DNA from: a virus
Length of the DNA stretch: 59,966 nucleotides
Strand: one strand, 5' to 3'
IMG/VR virus record: IMGVR_UViG_3300020476_000002
Span: 1-59,966 of that record
Shown here: positions 15,930 to 24,033 of the stretch, one piece after another
How the letters are laid out: the number at the start of each line of letters is the position of its first letter
How positions within the stretch are numbered: position 1 is the first letter of the stretch
The notes under the pieces: model-generated
Databases searched by the model: none
What the model was told of the DNA's origin: nothing
Seen by the model: only the letters and a program-made list of their open reading frames with translations
Translations under genes and position numbers: made by a program

Positions 15930-16258
15930 TGCGGTTATTCGCTGAAGTTAATTCAGAAAATATTGTTGTTAATGTTGCTCTGTTTGAAGATGATAAAACA
16001 CCTGTCGATTTAGGGTGGACAGGGTGGTATGAAACAGCAGAAAATATCCGTAAAACTGTAGCTGGTCCCGGCTCGACGTTTGTTCCAGAAGCAGACGGTT
16101 ATCCTCTTGGATTGTTTTACCAGCCATGTCCGCACGAAACTTGGGTATTAGACGCTAATTATGATTGGCAACCTCCAACACCCAAACCAGAAGGAAACTA
16201 TATATGGGACGACGAAACTAATAATTGGGTTGAGGTATTTCCTCACGAGGAAGAATGA
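15929..16258 (+). CDS. Fibre-associated protein with C-terminal WxPPxPxPE motif (109 aa)
   Basis: ATG overlaps the previous stop (TAATG), and the end overlaps the endolysin start (ATGA). The product begins MRLFAEVNSENIVVNVALFE and ends with an aromatic, Pro-rich segment (WVLDANYDWQPPTPKPEGNY, then IWDDE), a layout often seen in short phage proteins beside tail fibres, sometimes called fibre assembly or attachment proteins. It is identical in both copies. A chaperone or fibre-tip accessory role is inferred from position. Confidence 0.6.
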   Translation: MRLFAEVNSENIVVNVALFEDDKTPVDLGWTGWYETAENIRKTVAGPGSTFVPEADGYPLGLFYQPCPHETWVLDANYDWQPPTPKPEGNYIWDDETNNWVEVFPHEEE

Positions 16259-17067
16259 ACATCGTTGATGCCCCCGGCAAAATTACTGCCGGACGGCCAC
16301 TCAAACCCTTCGGCATAGTTGTCCACCATACCGCCTCCAACCGCAACGCCGACCCCGACAACGTGATCGCAATGTGTGTACGAGGCGTCAACAAGGTACC
16401 CGGACCTTTATACAACTACCTCATAAAACGTGATGGCACCATTGTCAAGTTGACGGCTGAGAATGTGAAAGCTAACCACGCTGGCCGTGGTTTACAGTCA
16501 GTGTTGACACGAATGCAGCAGAATAAGCCTGTTACGGGTAACGCTTCGAGCGCCGGTAAGATCAGCGCCAACTCTCGTTTAATAGGTGTTTCAATTATTA
16601 ATGACGGGTTAGGGGAAGATGTACCCGAGGCACAGATGGACGCACTTGTAGATTTGTGCGCCTTTCTGTGTGACGGACACAACTGGAACCCCGACTGTGC
16701 TGTGATAGGCCATAAAGAATGGACTTCACGCAAAGTTGACCCCTCGTTTTCTATGCCAGAACTACGTTTAATGGTTCATCGACGCATGATTACATCAGTC
16801 CCAACAATGACTTTACCTAAAGAACCAGAAGACGGACTTGTTCCATTCCCCGGAACACTCCGCAAAGGCTCACGCAGCCAAGCAGTTGTTCATGTTCAAC
16901 GAGTAGTAGGAGCTTTAGCCGACGGAATATTCGGGCGTGGTACACTCGCCAAAGTAAAACAATGGCAGCGAGCTAAAGGGCTTGTTGCAGATGGCGTGGT
17001 TGGTCCAAAAACTTGGGCTGCTATGCAGATACGGAGACAAGAAGTTGTTCAACCAGCGTTTTATTAA
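16255..17067 (+). CDS. Endolysin: N-acetylmuramoyl-L-alanine amidase with peptidoglycan-binding domain (270 aa)
   Basis: Residues about 15-170 form an Amidase_2 domain: IVVHHTAS (His24/25), NHAGRG (His75), IGHKEW (His153) and SRKVDP (Lys160, Asp162) supply the expected zinc ligands and catalytic lysine. Residues about 197-258 form a PG_binding_1 domain (LRKGSRSQAVVHVQRVVG ... ADGVVGPKTW). The enzyme would cut the amide between MurNAc and L-Ala at the end of infection. There is no signal peptide, so it needs the holin encoded just downstream. The codon style becomes AT-rich after the shared block, unlike the GC-richer homologue at 55349-56161. Confidence 0.9.
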   Translation: MNIVDAPGKITAGRPLKPFGIVVHHTASNRNADPDNVIAMCVRGVNKVPGPLYNYLIKRDGTIVKLTAENVKANHAGRGLQSVLTRMQQNKPVTGNASSAGKISANSRLIGVSIINDGLGEDVPEAQMDALVDLCAFLCDGHNWNPDCAVIGHKEWTSRKVDPSFSMPELRLMVHRRMITSVPTMTLPKEPEDGLVPFPGTLRKGSRSQAVVHVQRVVGALADGIFGRGTLAKVKQWQRAKGLVADGVVGPKTWAAMQIRRQEVVQPAFY

Positions 17068-17248
17068 AGATTCATTAGAGCGTGGAATCTCTACCTTTGC
17101 TCAGGCATGGGCTGCAGCTATGGCTGTACCCGGACCTGACTGGGGTGATTCCTTGAAGATCGCCGGAGTTGCGGCGCTTATCGCTATTGCCAAGGCTGTT
17201 GCTGCCAGAAAAGTGGGTGACCCTGAAACGGCATCAGTCACTAGTTAA
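17045..17248 (+). CDS. Putative r1t-type holin (67 aa)
   Basis: The likely start is TTG at 17045, inside the endolysin end, matching the TTG start and 67-aa length of the copy at 56139-56342; a longer upstream reading is not conserved. The sequence FIKDSLERGISTFAQAWAAA, then PDWGDSLKIAGVAALIAIAKAV, follows the r1t holin pattern: a basic amphipathic start, a first hydrophobic segment, a short DW turn, and a second Ala-rich transmembrane segment. Holins open the membrane to release the endolysin. The adjacent amidase supports this. Confidence 0.75.
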   Translation: MFNQRFIKDSLERGISTFAQAWAAAMAVPGPDWGDSLKIAGVAALIAIAKAVAARKVGDPETASVTS

Positions 17249-17264
17249 GAAATGAGGTTGTTCT

Positions 17265-18131
17265 GTGACGCAATATCGTCAGTCGGGGGTTACATATAGG
17301 GAATCGGGTGTCGCTTATGCGTCGCCTACAACTATTACCCCGGCGACGATTGCGGCCACAGCAACCATCCCTACTAATTTCCAGTTTGAGTATCGTCAAT
17401 CTGGGCAGGCTTACAGAAACAGTTACGACTATCGTCAAGCGCTTATATCTGGCAACGTTTATTTAGTTGAAGTTACACCGGCGGCTGTCGCTGTTACTAC
17501 ATCTATTACAGCTACTGGTGGTATACCGATCACGGTTAGTCCGGCAACTATTGCTGCTGTTGCGGCTGTACCCGGCCCCACTTTAACAGTCAACTATGTT
17601 GACATCGATCTAGTAGATGTTCGGGCTTTCGCTGCAGTTCCTTCTCCCACAATCACAACCGGTATCATCCAATACCCAGCAACCATTACGGCTACTGCTG
17701 GAGTTGACCCCATTATTGGTGTCAACATTATTGAGCCAGAGACCATTGCTTGTACCAGCCAAGTACACACTCCGACTCTTATGTCGAATCCTGTTCCGGC
17801 AACAATAACTGTTGACGGCACATGCAACGATGCTCACCAAATGTACAGGTTCTATCCGGGGGCAGAAGCTCTTGTTCCACCTGTCGGGTTACGCAACAAA
17901 CCAACTCCGGCAGCGTACGCATTAGCTCGACATTATTCTCCACGGGACAGGGCACGAAACTTATTTATTATTAATAACACATCAGTACAGGATTATCTTC
18001 CCGTAGATACCACAACCGTTACACGCTGGCTTCTTGGCGGTCACTTCCCACCATCAGACTTGACTCCAAGTGAGATAGCATTACTAGACGCCAGTGGTTT
18101 CCCCATTGACGTAGGAGCAGGAGTTACTTAA
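17265..18131 (+). CDS. Tail/structural protein with YRQSG and PATIA repeats (288 aa)
   Basis: GTG start after AGGTTG. The N-terminus carries short Tyr-rich repeats (YRQSGVTYRESGVAY, then EYRQSGQAYRNSYDYRQ). The middle has repeated beta units of the type TPATIAATATIP. The C-terminal domain (PPVGLRNKPTPAAYALARHY ... TRWLLGGHFPPSDLTPSEIA) is shared with the phage Y-position homologue at 56354-57220. The YRQ-type repeat also appears near the end of the 643-aa tail protein downstream, hinting that the two interact or share origin. Virion role inferred; no enzyme motif. Confidence 0.55.
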   Translation: MTQYRQSGVTYRESGVAYASPTTITPATIAATATIPTNFQFEYRQSGQAYRNSYDYRQALISGNVYLVEVTPAAVAVTTSITATGGIPITVSPATIAAVAAVPGPTLTVNYVDIDLVDVRAFAAVPSPTITTGIIQYPATITATAGVDPIIGVNIIEPETIACTSQVHTPTLMSNPVPATITVDGTCNDAHQMYRFYPGAEALVPPVGLRNKPTPAAYALARHYSPRDRARNLFIINNTSVQDYLPVDTTTVTRWLLGGHFPPSDLTPSEIALLDASGFPIDVGAGVT

Positions 18132-18529
18132 TGCCCATATATGTTTACCGTTGTCTTGACTGTGGATTGGCACATGAGATTCGTCATGGATTTGATGAAA
18201 CTTATAGTGGTCATTGTGATGGTTGTATGGGAGTTGTCCGTAAATATTTTGGTGAAGTGCACATATCTGCATCAGCTACACCTACTCGTGGGGTGCATGA
18301 TGGAAAAGAAATCGATTGGGCTGGGACTAAAACTAAAGAACGAGAAAAAGAAAAAGATATGGAAGCCTATAAACGACTCCGATCTGAAGGTCTTCACCCC
18401 CCGTCTATTGACGGTGCTGCGAACCTCGAATCTCGTGCCGGTAACAAATGGGAAGTTAAAGCAGGGCATATCATTAACGATAAGAATCGCAAAAAGGCTG
18501 AATCGCAGATACAGGAGATTCTCGAATGA
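18131..18529 (+). CDS. FmdB-type zinc-ribbon protein (132 aa)
   Basis: The first ~45 residues match the FmdB/putative regulatory zinc-ribbon pattern: MPIYVYRCLDCG, a F(D)E turn, then CDGCMGVVRKYFG. The two CxxC pairs would bind one zinc. The remainder is charged and helical (KEREKEKDMEAYKRLRSEGL). The ATG overlaps the preceding stop, and the end overlaps the next start. In bacteria these proteins are thought to be regulators; in phage they often sit among tail genes, where the function is unknown. The copy at 57221-57610 keeps all four cysteines. Confidence 0.75.
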   Translation: MPIYVYRCLDCGLAHEIRHGFDETYSGHCDGCMGVVRKYFGEVHISASATPTRGVHDGKEIDWAGTKTKEREKEKDMEAYKRLRSEGLHPPSIDGAANLESRAGNKWEVKAGHIINDKNRKKAESQIQEILE

Positions 18530-19473
18530 GCACACAAGTATGGGTTGATGAAGTTCGTGACATGCTTCTTTCGGGTTATGTGGAAGACTTAGACGTTATT
18601 ACTGGAGACGTTTTGGTAGGAGCTTCACAAATATTTGTTCAAGGCTATGCGTCTTCTATTGTTAAGGGTGTTGTTATAGAAGTAAATGCTGAGTTGATGT
18701 ATGTTCTTCAGGTTACTTCGACAACTATTGACGTATTGCGTGGTTATGGTGGATCAACAGCAGCGGCTCATACCGCTAACGACATTGTTCGTGTGTCACC
18801 CAAGTTCCCGACACACCGTATTGTTTCCTCAATCAATGATGATCTGGCAGATATTTCGTCACCGGCTCATGGTATGTTCCAGATACGTACCACTACCTTT
18901 ACTTACAACGGTGGGGTAGCTGGCTACAACTTGGATACAAGTGACGGTGATGGTGGCTATTATCCTGTTGATTCTATTTATGAAGTAACACATGCAGCAG
19001 TTGGTGTGTTAGCCAATGAACCTGAAATAATTTCGTGGCGACTGAAACGAGATCGAGCTACTGGTTCGTTTGCTAGCGGTAATGCTTTGATTCTTTATGA
19101 TGGTGCAGTACCCGGCAGAACAGTAAGAGTTCTATACAAGTCTCCCCTCACACCGGTAGATACCACAGATCTGACAAAGGATCGTTCCCTTACAGGGCTA
19201 CCAACTACCGCCTATGATCTACCAACACTTGGTGCAGCTATGGCGTTGATGACCACACGTCCCATCAGACGTGAGTTCCTCGACGCACAGGGCACGTCAC
19301 GCATGGCCGAAGAGGTACCCCCCGGAGCTATCTCAGCGTCCTTCAGGGACCTTATGGGGCGGCGTAAGGAAAGACTGGAATCTGAGTCTGCACGGTTAGC
19401 TGCCCAATACCCACAACAATGGCCTCGTCATTCGGCTGTTCGTAGCCACCAATGGGGCTATGCACCGAGATGA
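18526..19473 (+). CDS. Conserved virion protein, possible connector/adaptor (315 aa)
   Basis: The N-terminal region (QVWVDEVRDMLLSGYVEDLD, then VITGDV) is followed by beta-rich segments with VLRGYGGSTAAAHT. A conserved C-terminal helix-rich end contains RREFLDAQGTSRMAEEVPPG. The copy at 57610-58542 is highly similar. The position just before a large beta-rich tail protein, with no tube or sheath genes nearby, would suit a head-tail adaptor of a short-tailed phage, but no family was recognised with certainty. Confidence 0.5.
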   Translation: MSTQVWVDEVRDMLLSGYVEDLDVITGDVLVGASQIFVQGYASSIVKGVVIEVNAELMYVLQVTSTTIDVLRGYGGSTAAAHTANDIVRVSPKFPTHRIVSSINDDLADISSPAHGMFQIRTTTFTYNGGVAGYNLDTSDGDGGYYPVDSIYEVTHAAVGVLANEPEIISWRLKRDRATGSFASGNALILYDGAVPGRTVRVLYKSPLTPVDTTDLTKDRSLTGLPTTAYDLPTLGAAMALMTTRPIRREFLDAQGTSRMAEEVPPGAISASFRDLMGRRKERLESESARLAAQYPQQWPRHSAVRSHQWGYAPR

Positions 19474-21401
19474 GTTTCAACGCCGAGTCGTTGCCGATTG
19501 AATTAAACGGCGTTTCTTATCTTGTAGATACGGCTGAGTATCGACGAACAACTGTTCCTGTTTCACGTCAACAACGAGACAACAGCAGGGAACCCGGCGA
19601 AAATACTTTAGATACAACAGGTGCATGGGTACGTTCCCAAACCGATTGGTCTTATGGGGCTGGTCAACTCTATTTAGATAACGAAGACTCAGACCGGCGA
19701 CGATTCTATGAATCTGTTGGTGTTGATATTTGGACTCGGGGACAAATCACGTTGCTTCCTATCGCTGAAACCCCCGGCGCATTACCGGCAACATCATTTA
19801 TTGCAGGTGAAATACTTGTTCACCGAGTAGTTCAGGATTCTACTGGCACAGAATATTTGTATGTTGCTAACGGCACAACACTTTCTCACACCTCTGATCC
19901 GTTAGCTGGGAGTCCTACTTGGACCAGCATCACTGTTGGAGGGACCACGACCAGCATTACGAGTGATGGTACAAACATTTATCTTGGTTTCGACGGTGTT
20001 ATCGTTGCAGAAAAATCTGTGATCGGTAGTAGCTCAACTGCGACTTTCGGTTCACTCGATCCGAACATTATTAAAGTTGCGGCAGGACGTTTAATCGCTG
20101 CAGAAGGCAACACTATTTATGAATTGGATGCCGCCGGAGCGAAAGCCGCATCATCTTTAGATTATTCTTTGCCGTTGGCTTCAAGTGTGTGGGTAGATGT
20201 GGACGCATGTCCCAACGGTATCTATGCTGCAGCAAACACAGACAACACAGGAACCGTATATTTTATTAGCGTCAACTCAACCGACGGCACACTAGTCACC
20301 CCAATAGTTGCAGGTTCTCTACCTCGTAACGAATCCATTAACGCAATCCTTTCTTATGGACCTGTTCTTTGTTTAGCAACATCACAAGGATTTCGTACTG
20401 CTCTTATCGATGTTGAATCTGGTGGTGTAACAATCGGTTCAGTTATAGACACAGGTGGAGAAGCATACTCACTTGAAGCTGATGGTCGTTTCGTTTGGTG
20501 GGGTGGTGCTTACGGAAATCTTTTTCGTGCTGACCTTACCCGGTTCACTGACACTCTTGTCCCTGCTTATGCTTCGGATCTTGTATCTTCTGTGTCTGCT
20601 ACAGCTACAGATTTGGTTGGCAGCATGACCCGTGTCAATAATGCTGGTAACCCTAAAATGTTTTTTGGTGTAAAGAAAGCATCCGCCGCTGCCATATTAC
20701 AAAACGAATCTAAAGACAATACAAGAGTCGCAAGTGGGACCATGAACGCAGGTGAAATAACTTGGTCAACAGTAGCCCCCAAACTTTTACGTTCAGGTGT
20801 TATCGATCTTGACCGTTCCCAATTCGAACGGTCATCAATTGACTACAGACAGACAGGTATTGCTTATGATCAAACTGGTTACGAATACAGATTTGGTGTC
20901 CCCACATCTGAAGCTGCCGGTGAGATCCGTTTAACTGCCACAAATAATGCTGACGTTAGTGCAACTCTTTTAGACATGGCGACCCAAGTACCACAAACAT
21001 TTGATTTCGGTACAAGCACAGATACAGCTATCTCGTTTGACCTTACAGTCACACTGGTACGGGGAACAAGTGACGCTACAATAGCCCCAATCCTTCACGA
21101 CTGGCAGCTAACTGCAGTTGCAGTACCCCGACGCATTGACGAAATAATTATTCCCATAGTTCTTCGACGAGATCTTCTTACCTCTCGCAATTCAGGTGCC
21201 CCAATTTCTTTAGTAGCAGGCAACACCTTTTCTAATCTTCGAACACTAATGGAGAACGGTACTGCTGTTAGTTATAAAGAAGGAACACGAACAGATACTG
21301 TCACCATTGAAAGATTAGAAATGCAACCTGAACGTCTATCCGACGATGGATCATGGTGGGAAGGTACTCTATTGGCAAGGCTACTTACTGTTCCAGTTTG
21401 A
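19470..21401 (+). CDS. Large beta-rich tail protein, possible nozzle/beta-propeller (643 aa)
   Basis: The start at ATG 19470 (MSFNAESLPIELNGVSYLVD) overlaps the previous stop and matches the GTG start of the partial copy at 58539. Early motif SQTDWSYGAGQLYLDNEDSD. The middle consists of repeated beta blades (GTNIYLGFDGVIVAE, YELDAAGAKA, YSLEADGRFVWWGG). The C-terminal YRQTGIAYDQTGYEYR repeat precedes a beta sandwich. Repeated blades suggest a propeller such as a short-tail nozzle. This is inference from layout; a baseplate or receptor-binding protein is an alternative. Confidence 0.5.
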   Translation: MSFNAESLPIELNGVSYLVDTAEYRRTTVPVSRQQRDNSREPGENTLDTTGAWVRSQTDWSYGAGQLYLDNEDSDRRRFYESVGVDIWTRGQITLLPIAETPGALPATSFIAGEILVHRVVQDSTGTEYLYVANGTTLSHTSDPLAGSPTWTSITVGGTTTSITSDGTNIYLGFDGVIVAEKSVIGSSSTATFGSLDPNIIKVAAGRLIAAEGNTIYELDAAGAKAASSLDYSLPLASSVWVDVDACPNGIYAAANTDNTGTVYFISVNSTDGTLVTPIVAGSLPRNESINAILSYGPVLCLATSQGFRTALIDVESGGVTIGSVIDTGGEAYSLEADGRFVWWGGAYGNLFRADLTRFTDTLVPAYASDLVSSVSATATDLVGSMTRVNNAGNPKMFFGVKKASAAAILQNESKDNTRVASGTMNAGEITWSTVAPKLLRSGVIDLDRSQFERSSIDYRQTGIAYDQTGYEYRFGVPTSEAAGEIRLTATNNADVSATLLDMATQVPQTFDFGTSTDTAISFDLTVTLVRGTSDATIAPILHDWQLTAVAVPRRIDEIIIPIVLRRDLLTSRNSGAPISLVAGNTFSNLRTLMENGTAVSYKEGTRTDTVTIERLEMQPERLSDDGSWWEGTLLARLLTVPV

Positions 21402-21410
21402 TAAGGGTGT

Positions 21411-22166
21411 ATGGCTAAGATTCTTTTCTTCGACATTGAAACTGCACCCAACATGTCTTACGTGTGGGGTCAATGGCAACAAGATGTTATCGACCACGTA
21501 CAAGAGTGGTACATACTGTGCTTCTCTTACAAATGGGAAGGCCAAAAGAAAACACACGTAGTTTCACTCAACGACTTTGATCTCTACTCCGAAGATTTAG
21601 AAAATGATTTCAATGTTGTCCACAAACTCTGGGAACTATTAGACGAAGCTGACATCGTTATTGGCCACAACTCAGACGCATTCGATATAAAGAAAGCTAA
21701 CGCACGATTCGTCTACCATGATTTCGGTCCTCCGAGCCATTACCACACCGTTGATACATTAAAGATCGCACGACGACATTTCAAATTTAATAGCAATAGA
21801 CTTGGACATCTCGGAGAACACCTTGGACTTGGGGGTAAAGAAGTCACAGGAGGATTTCAAACATGGGCAGGATGCATGAGAGGTGACGCTAAAGCATGGG
21901 CAACCATGAAAAAATATGCTAAACAAGATGTCGATTTACTTGTCGATGTTTATGAACGATTGCGTCCTTGGGCTACAAACCACCCAAATAGAAACGTCAT
22001 CGACCAAACCACGTTCGCTTGCCCAACGTGCGGCAGCAACAGGCTGCATAAGCGTGGTGTTAGGCAGACACGCACACTGACCTACCAGCAATACCAATGC
22101 CACCGCTGTAAAGCGTACTGTAGAGAGCGGTTGGCGCAACAAGTTGAACGACCTGAAGTTGTTTAA
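21411..22166 (+). CDS. DEDDy 3'-5' exonuclease with C-terminal zinc ribbon (251 aa)
   Basis: RNase H-like exonuclease motifs are complete: FFDIET (Asp8, Glu10), IGHNSDAFD (Asp89, Asp92) and YAKQDVDLL (Tyr169, Asp173). A zinc ribbon follows at residues about 204-237 (CPTCGSNRLHKRG ... QCHRCKAYC). The domain resembles proofreading exonucleases, but no polymerase is fused or nearby. Likely roles are DNA end processing or nucleotide recycling. It is the last rightward gene and overlaps tail-to-tail by four bases with a leftward gene. Confidence 0.85.
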   Translation: MAKILFFDIETAPNMSYVWGQWQQDVIDHVQEWYILCFSYKWEGQKKTHVVSLNDFDLYSEDLENDFNVVHKLWELLDEADIVIGHNSDAFDIKKANARFVYHDFGPPSHYHTVDTLKIARRHFKFNSNRLGHLGEHLGLGGKEVTGGFQTWAGCMRGDAKAWATMKKYAKQDVDLLVDVYERLRPWATNHPNRNVIDQTTFACPTCGSNRLHKRGVRQTRTLTYQQYQCHRCKAYCRERLAQQVERPEVV

Positions 22167-22330
22167 TATCCGTTGTACCTAGCAGGTAATGTGCGTTCCA
22201 TATCTGGTGCAAGAATACGTTTCTTACATTTACGGCAACGACATTCACCAACAACATACTTAGCTATAGTGCCGTGCTTTTTGAAGTCTTTCTTTTCCCA
22301 ACGGATGTGACCAAGGTCATCAGTAAACAT
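22163..22330 (-). CDS. Small zinc-ribbon-like protein (55 aa)
   Basis: The product MFTDDLGHIRWEKKDFKKHG, then TIAKYVVGECRCRKCKKRIL, contains a CxCxxC cluster that could hold one metal ion, and it is strongly basic. ATG overlaps the upstream gene's stop (TGATG). It is the last gene of the leftward operon. Function unknown; a nucleic-acid-binding regulator is plausible. Confidence 0.65.
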   Translation of the reverse strand: MFTDDLGHIRWEKKDFKKHGTIAKYVVGECRCRKCKKRILAPDMERTLPARYNGY

Positions 22331-22500
22331 CAGTAATCTTCAGGATTAGAAGCATCGTCCTTAAATAGATGGGCTACACGATCGGCTTCCTCTTTGCTAC
22401 GGAACCATTCCCGTATTTGTCTATCGCATAGAACTGCATACCCTCTAACTGTTGGGCCTCCAACAATTCGAGCAGGTATTTCTTCGACTGTTATTTTCAT
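22330..22500 (-). CDS. Hypothetical protein (56 aa)
   Basis: MKITVEEIPARIVGGPTVRG, then YAVLCDRQIREWFRSKEEAD, ending SNPEDY. AGGAG lies five bases before the ATG and the stop is coupled to the next start, so translation is well supported. The EWFRSKEEADRVA stretch resembles small phage proteins of unknown function. It lies after the hairpin at 22559-22603 and may therefore be expressed at a lower level than upstream genes. Confidence 0.7.
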   Translation of the reverse strand: MKITVEEIPARIVGGPTVRGYAVLCDRQIREWFRSKEEADRVAHLFKDDASNPEDY

Positions 22501-22558
22501 GGCTACTCCTAACCACGTTCCCTTAATTTTATTTTACCACGCTTAGTGAGTATTAGGG

Positions 22559-22603
22559 CAGGATGCTGAGGGAAGAAAGGAGAGAAACACCCCCAGCATC
22601 CTG
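22559..22603 (-). terminator. Hairpin in the leftward operon
   Basis: CAGGATGCTG (22559-22568) and CAGCATCCTG (22594-22603) form a perfect 10-bp stem, extended by GGG/CCC after a one-base bulge, with a purine-rich loop. It lies ten bases past the stop of the 22613-23020 gene. No T-run follows on the minus strand, so it may attenuate or protect the transcript rather than fully terminate it. Confidence 0.6.
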
Positions 22604-22612
22604 TTACCGGGT

Positions 22613-23020
22613 CTATTGAACCGGCTTGCCCTTACTTCTGTACTGTGTTTTCAGTTCTCTCATTCTTTCAGCGTTCTCTTTTATAGATAACGATTCTCTC
22701 TTCGCTAACTCTAGTGCATCACTAGTTGCTGAGATGGAAGCAATGTTAGTGGTTTGTTTCTCTGTTTCCTCATGCTTCTCTTTAATTTTTCTGAGTGCTG
22801 TTTCAAACGCTGCTTCACTGAAAGCCCAAGTCACATCTAACGCTTCGTAACATTCCTCTAAGGTCCAGCCAGCATGATGAGCTATCTCTACCACGTGCCG
22901 TATTTTGGCTGGCTTGGCTAACGGTTTTTTCTCCTGTTCTTTCCACCACTGATTGAGCATTTGGGTGGTGTCAGTAAAAGCTGGTTGTTTTTTCACATTC
23001 AGTTTGATTACTTCCCCCAT
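22613..23020 (-). CDS. Hypothetical phage protein (135 aa)
   Basis: The protein is charged and helical, with a central WWKEQEKKPLAKPAKIRHVV, then EIAHHAGWTLEECYEALDVT, and a basic C-terminus (LKTQYRSKGKPVQ). GGAGAG precedes the ATG. The first 50 bases overlap the end of the resolvase-like gene in another frame. It occupies a slot where phages often encode replication or recombination accessory proteins, but no family was recognised. Confidence 0.7.
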   Translation of the reverse strand: MGEVIKLNVKKQPAFTDTTQMLNQWWKEQEKKPLAKPAKIRHVVEIAHHAGWTLEECYEALDVTWAFSEAAFETALRKIKEKHEETEKQTTNIASISATSDALELAKRESLSIKENAERMRELKTQYRSKGKPVQ

Positions 23021-23360
23021 GTATTCTCTCCTTAATTAGTTGGGCGAAACTGTGTAACTCCATTACAACATAAGCACCACCGGTTCCAAAGTTCCGGCGC
23101 TTCACTAAAGCTGCACCAAATTTTGCGTCTGCATTAATCCTTTCCTGTTCTGTTTCTTTCATTATTTCAGATAAGGACGAGAGGGCATCCTTCCTGTTTT
23201 TGCATTCGAATACAAACTCAGGTAAGTCAACGCATCGGATGTCCCCCACGTCCTTAATTCCGACAAGAGGTAGGCGCATAAACTCTGAACCTATGTAGCG
23301 TTGAAGATACCGAACGCATTCAGTTTCCCACGCAGTCCCCTTCTGTTTGGATTTACTCAC
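22971..23360 (-). CDS. PD-(D/E)XK nuclease, Holliday-junction resolvase-like (129 aa)
   Basis: KGTAWETECVRYL supplies the N-terminal helix glutamate (Glu13), DVGDIRC the aspartate (Asp40) and FVFECKNRK the E-x-K pair (Glu52, Lys54), which is the PD-(D/E)XK catalytic layout of archaeal-type Hjc and phage resolvases. Size fits the family. It would cut branched recombination or replication intermediates before packaging. Neighbouring SSB, annealing and Cas4-like genes support a recombination module. A VSR-like or other small nuclease is the alternative. Confidence 0.75.
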   Translation of the reverse strand: MSKSKQKGTAWETECVRYLQRYIGSEFMRLPLVGIKDVGDIRCVDLPEFVFECKNRKDALSSLSEIMKETEQERINADAKFGAALVKRRNFGTGGAYVVMELHSFAQLIKERIHGGSNQTECEKTTSFY

Positions 23361-23641
23361 TGATCACTAATCTCCGGTGGGAGTTCGAAGCCAAGGTAAG
23401 GTTCTTCTACGTGTTCTTGATAGAAATCAAAACTTGTTTGAAGAAGAAATGACATTGCTTGCATCAACTTATTGTTCTCATCCATTTGTCGTTCCGAAGG
23501 ATGATGTTCAAAAGATTCAATGATTTGTGCTGCTCGCATTTCAAACCTAGTAGAAAAATCAGTAGGTACAACGACAGTTATTATTGATAGTTGATTATCC
23601 AACACTGGAACTATAACGCTTGGAAGGTTTTCTTCATCCAT
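23357..23641 (-). CDS. Hypothetical protein (94 aa)
   Basis: MDEENLPSVIVPVLDNQLSI, then a beta-rich stretch followed by a helical half (RAAQIIESFEHHPSERQMDE). It is acidic overall. The start overlaps the SSB stop by one base (TAATG) and the end overlaps the nuclease start by four, so it is cotranslated with them. No recognised family. Confidence 0.7.
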   Translation of the reverse strand: MDEENLPSVIVPVLDNQLSIITVVVPTDFSTRFEMRAAQIIESFEHHPSERQMDENNKLMQAMSFLLQTSFDFYQEHVEEPYLGFELPPEISDQ

Positions 23642-24033
23642 TAAAATGGTTCCTCATCGTCAGCAAATGCAGCTTGAACAGTTTCAACTGCTTGTGCTGC
23701 CACATTACCACGATCATTTCCTTTCGGATACCAACGATATGATGGGCCACCTTCGTCTGCGTAAAGACAAAGTTTGCTGCGTTTCTCACCTTCTTTTGAT
23801 TCCCACTTGTCTTGTTTCATGCGACCAATAAACATGACACGACTACCCTTAGGTATCTCAGCCATACGTTCGGCTAGATCACCGAAACATTTCACATCAA
23901 ACCAGTGAGTTTCTTTCGTGTCATCACGCCCCGTTGTTACAGCTACTGGAACAGTAATGAATGCGTTACCTGACTTGGCGTAACGCAACACCAAATCCGT
24001 ACCAACATTACCTGCTATAGATATATTACTCAT
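23641..24033 (-). CDS. ssb: Single-stranded DNA-binding protein (130 aa)
   Basis: The OB-fold pattern of bacterial and phage SSB is clear: SNISIAGNVGTDLVLRYAKS at the start, THWFDVKCFGDLAERMAE in the middle, then GSRVMFIGRMKQDKW. The acidic tail ends DDEEPF, like the DDDIPF tip that recruits partner proteins. The start is set at ATG 24033, which gives the standard SSB N-terminus; an upstream in-frame codon would add 18 atypical residues. It coats single strands during replication and recombination. Confidence 0.93.
   Translation of the reverse strand: MSNISIAGNVGTDLVLRYAKSGNAFITVPVAVTTGRDDTKETHWFDVKCFGDLAERMAEIPKGSRVMFIGRMKQDKWESKEGEKRSKLCLYADEGGPSYRWYPKGNDRGNVAAQAVETVQAAFADDEEPF

Larger units (their letters stand above)
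14650..16283 (+). repeat. 1,634-bp direct repeat, copy 1
   Basis: As far as can be read by eye, it is identical to 53744-55377. It is bounded on the left by a G/A difference at 14649 (a T/A difference lies at 14617) and on the right by T/C at 16284. Outside it the two modules are clearly diverged. It covers the fibre C-terminus, the whole glycine-rich gene, the 109-aa gene and the first codons of the endolysin. The spacing between copies is 39,094 bp. Confidence 0.93.
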
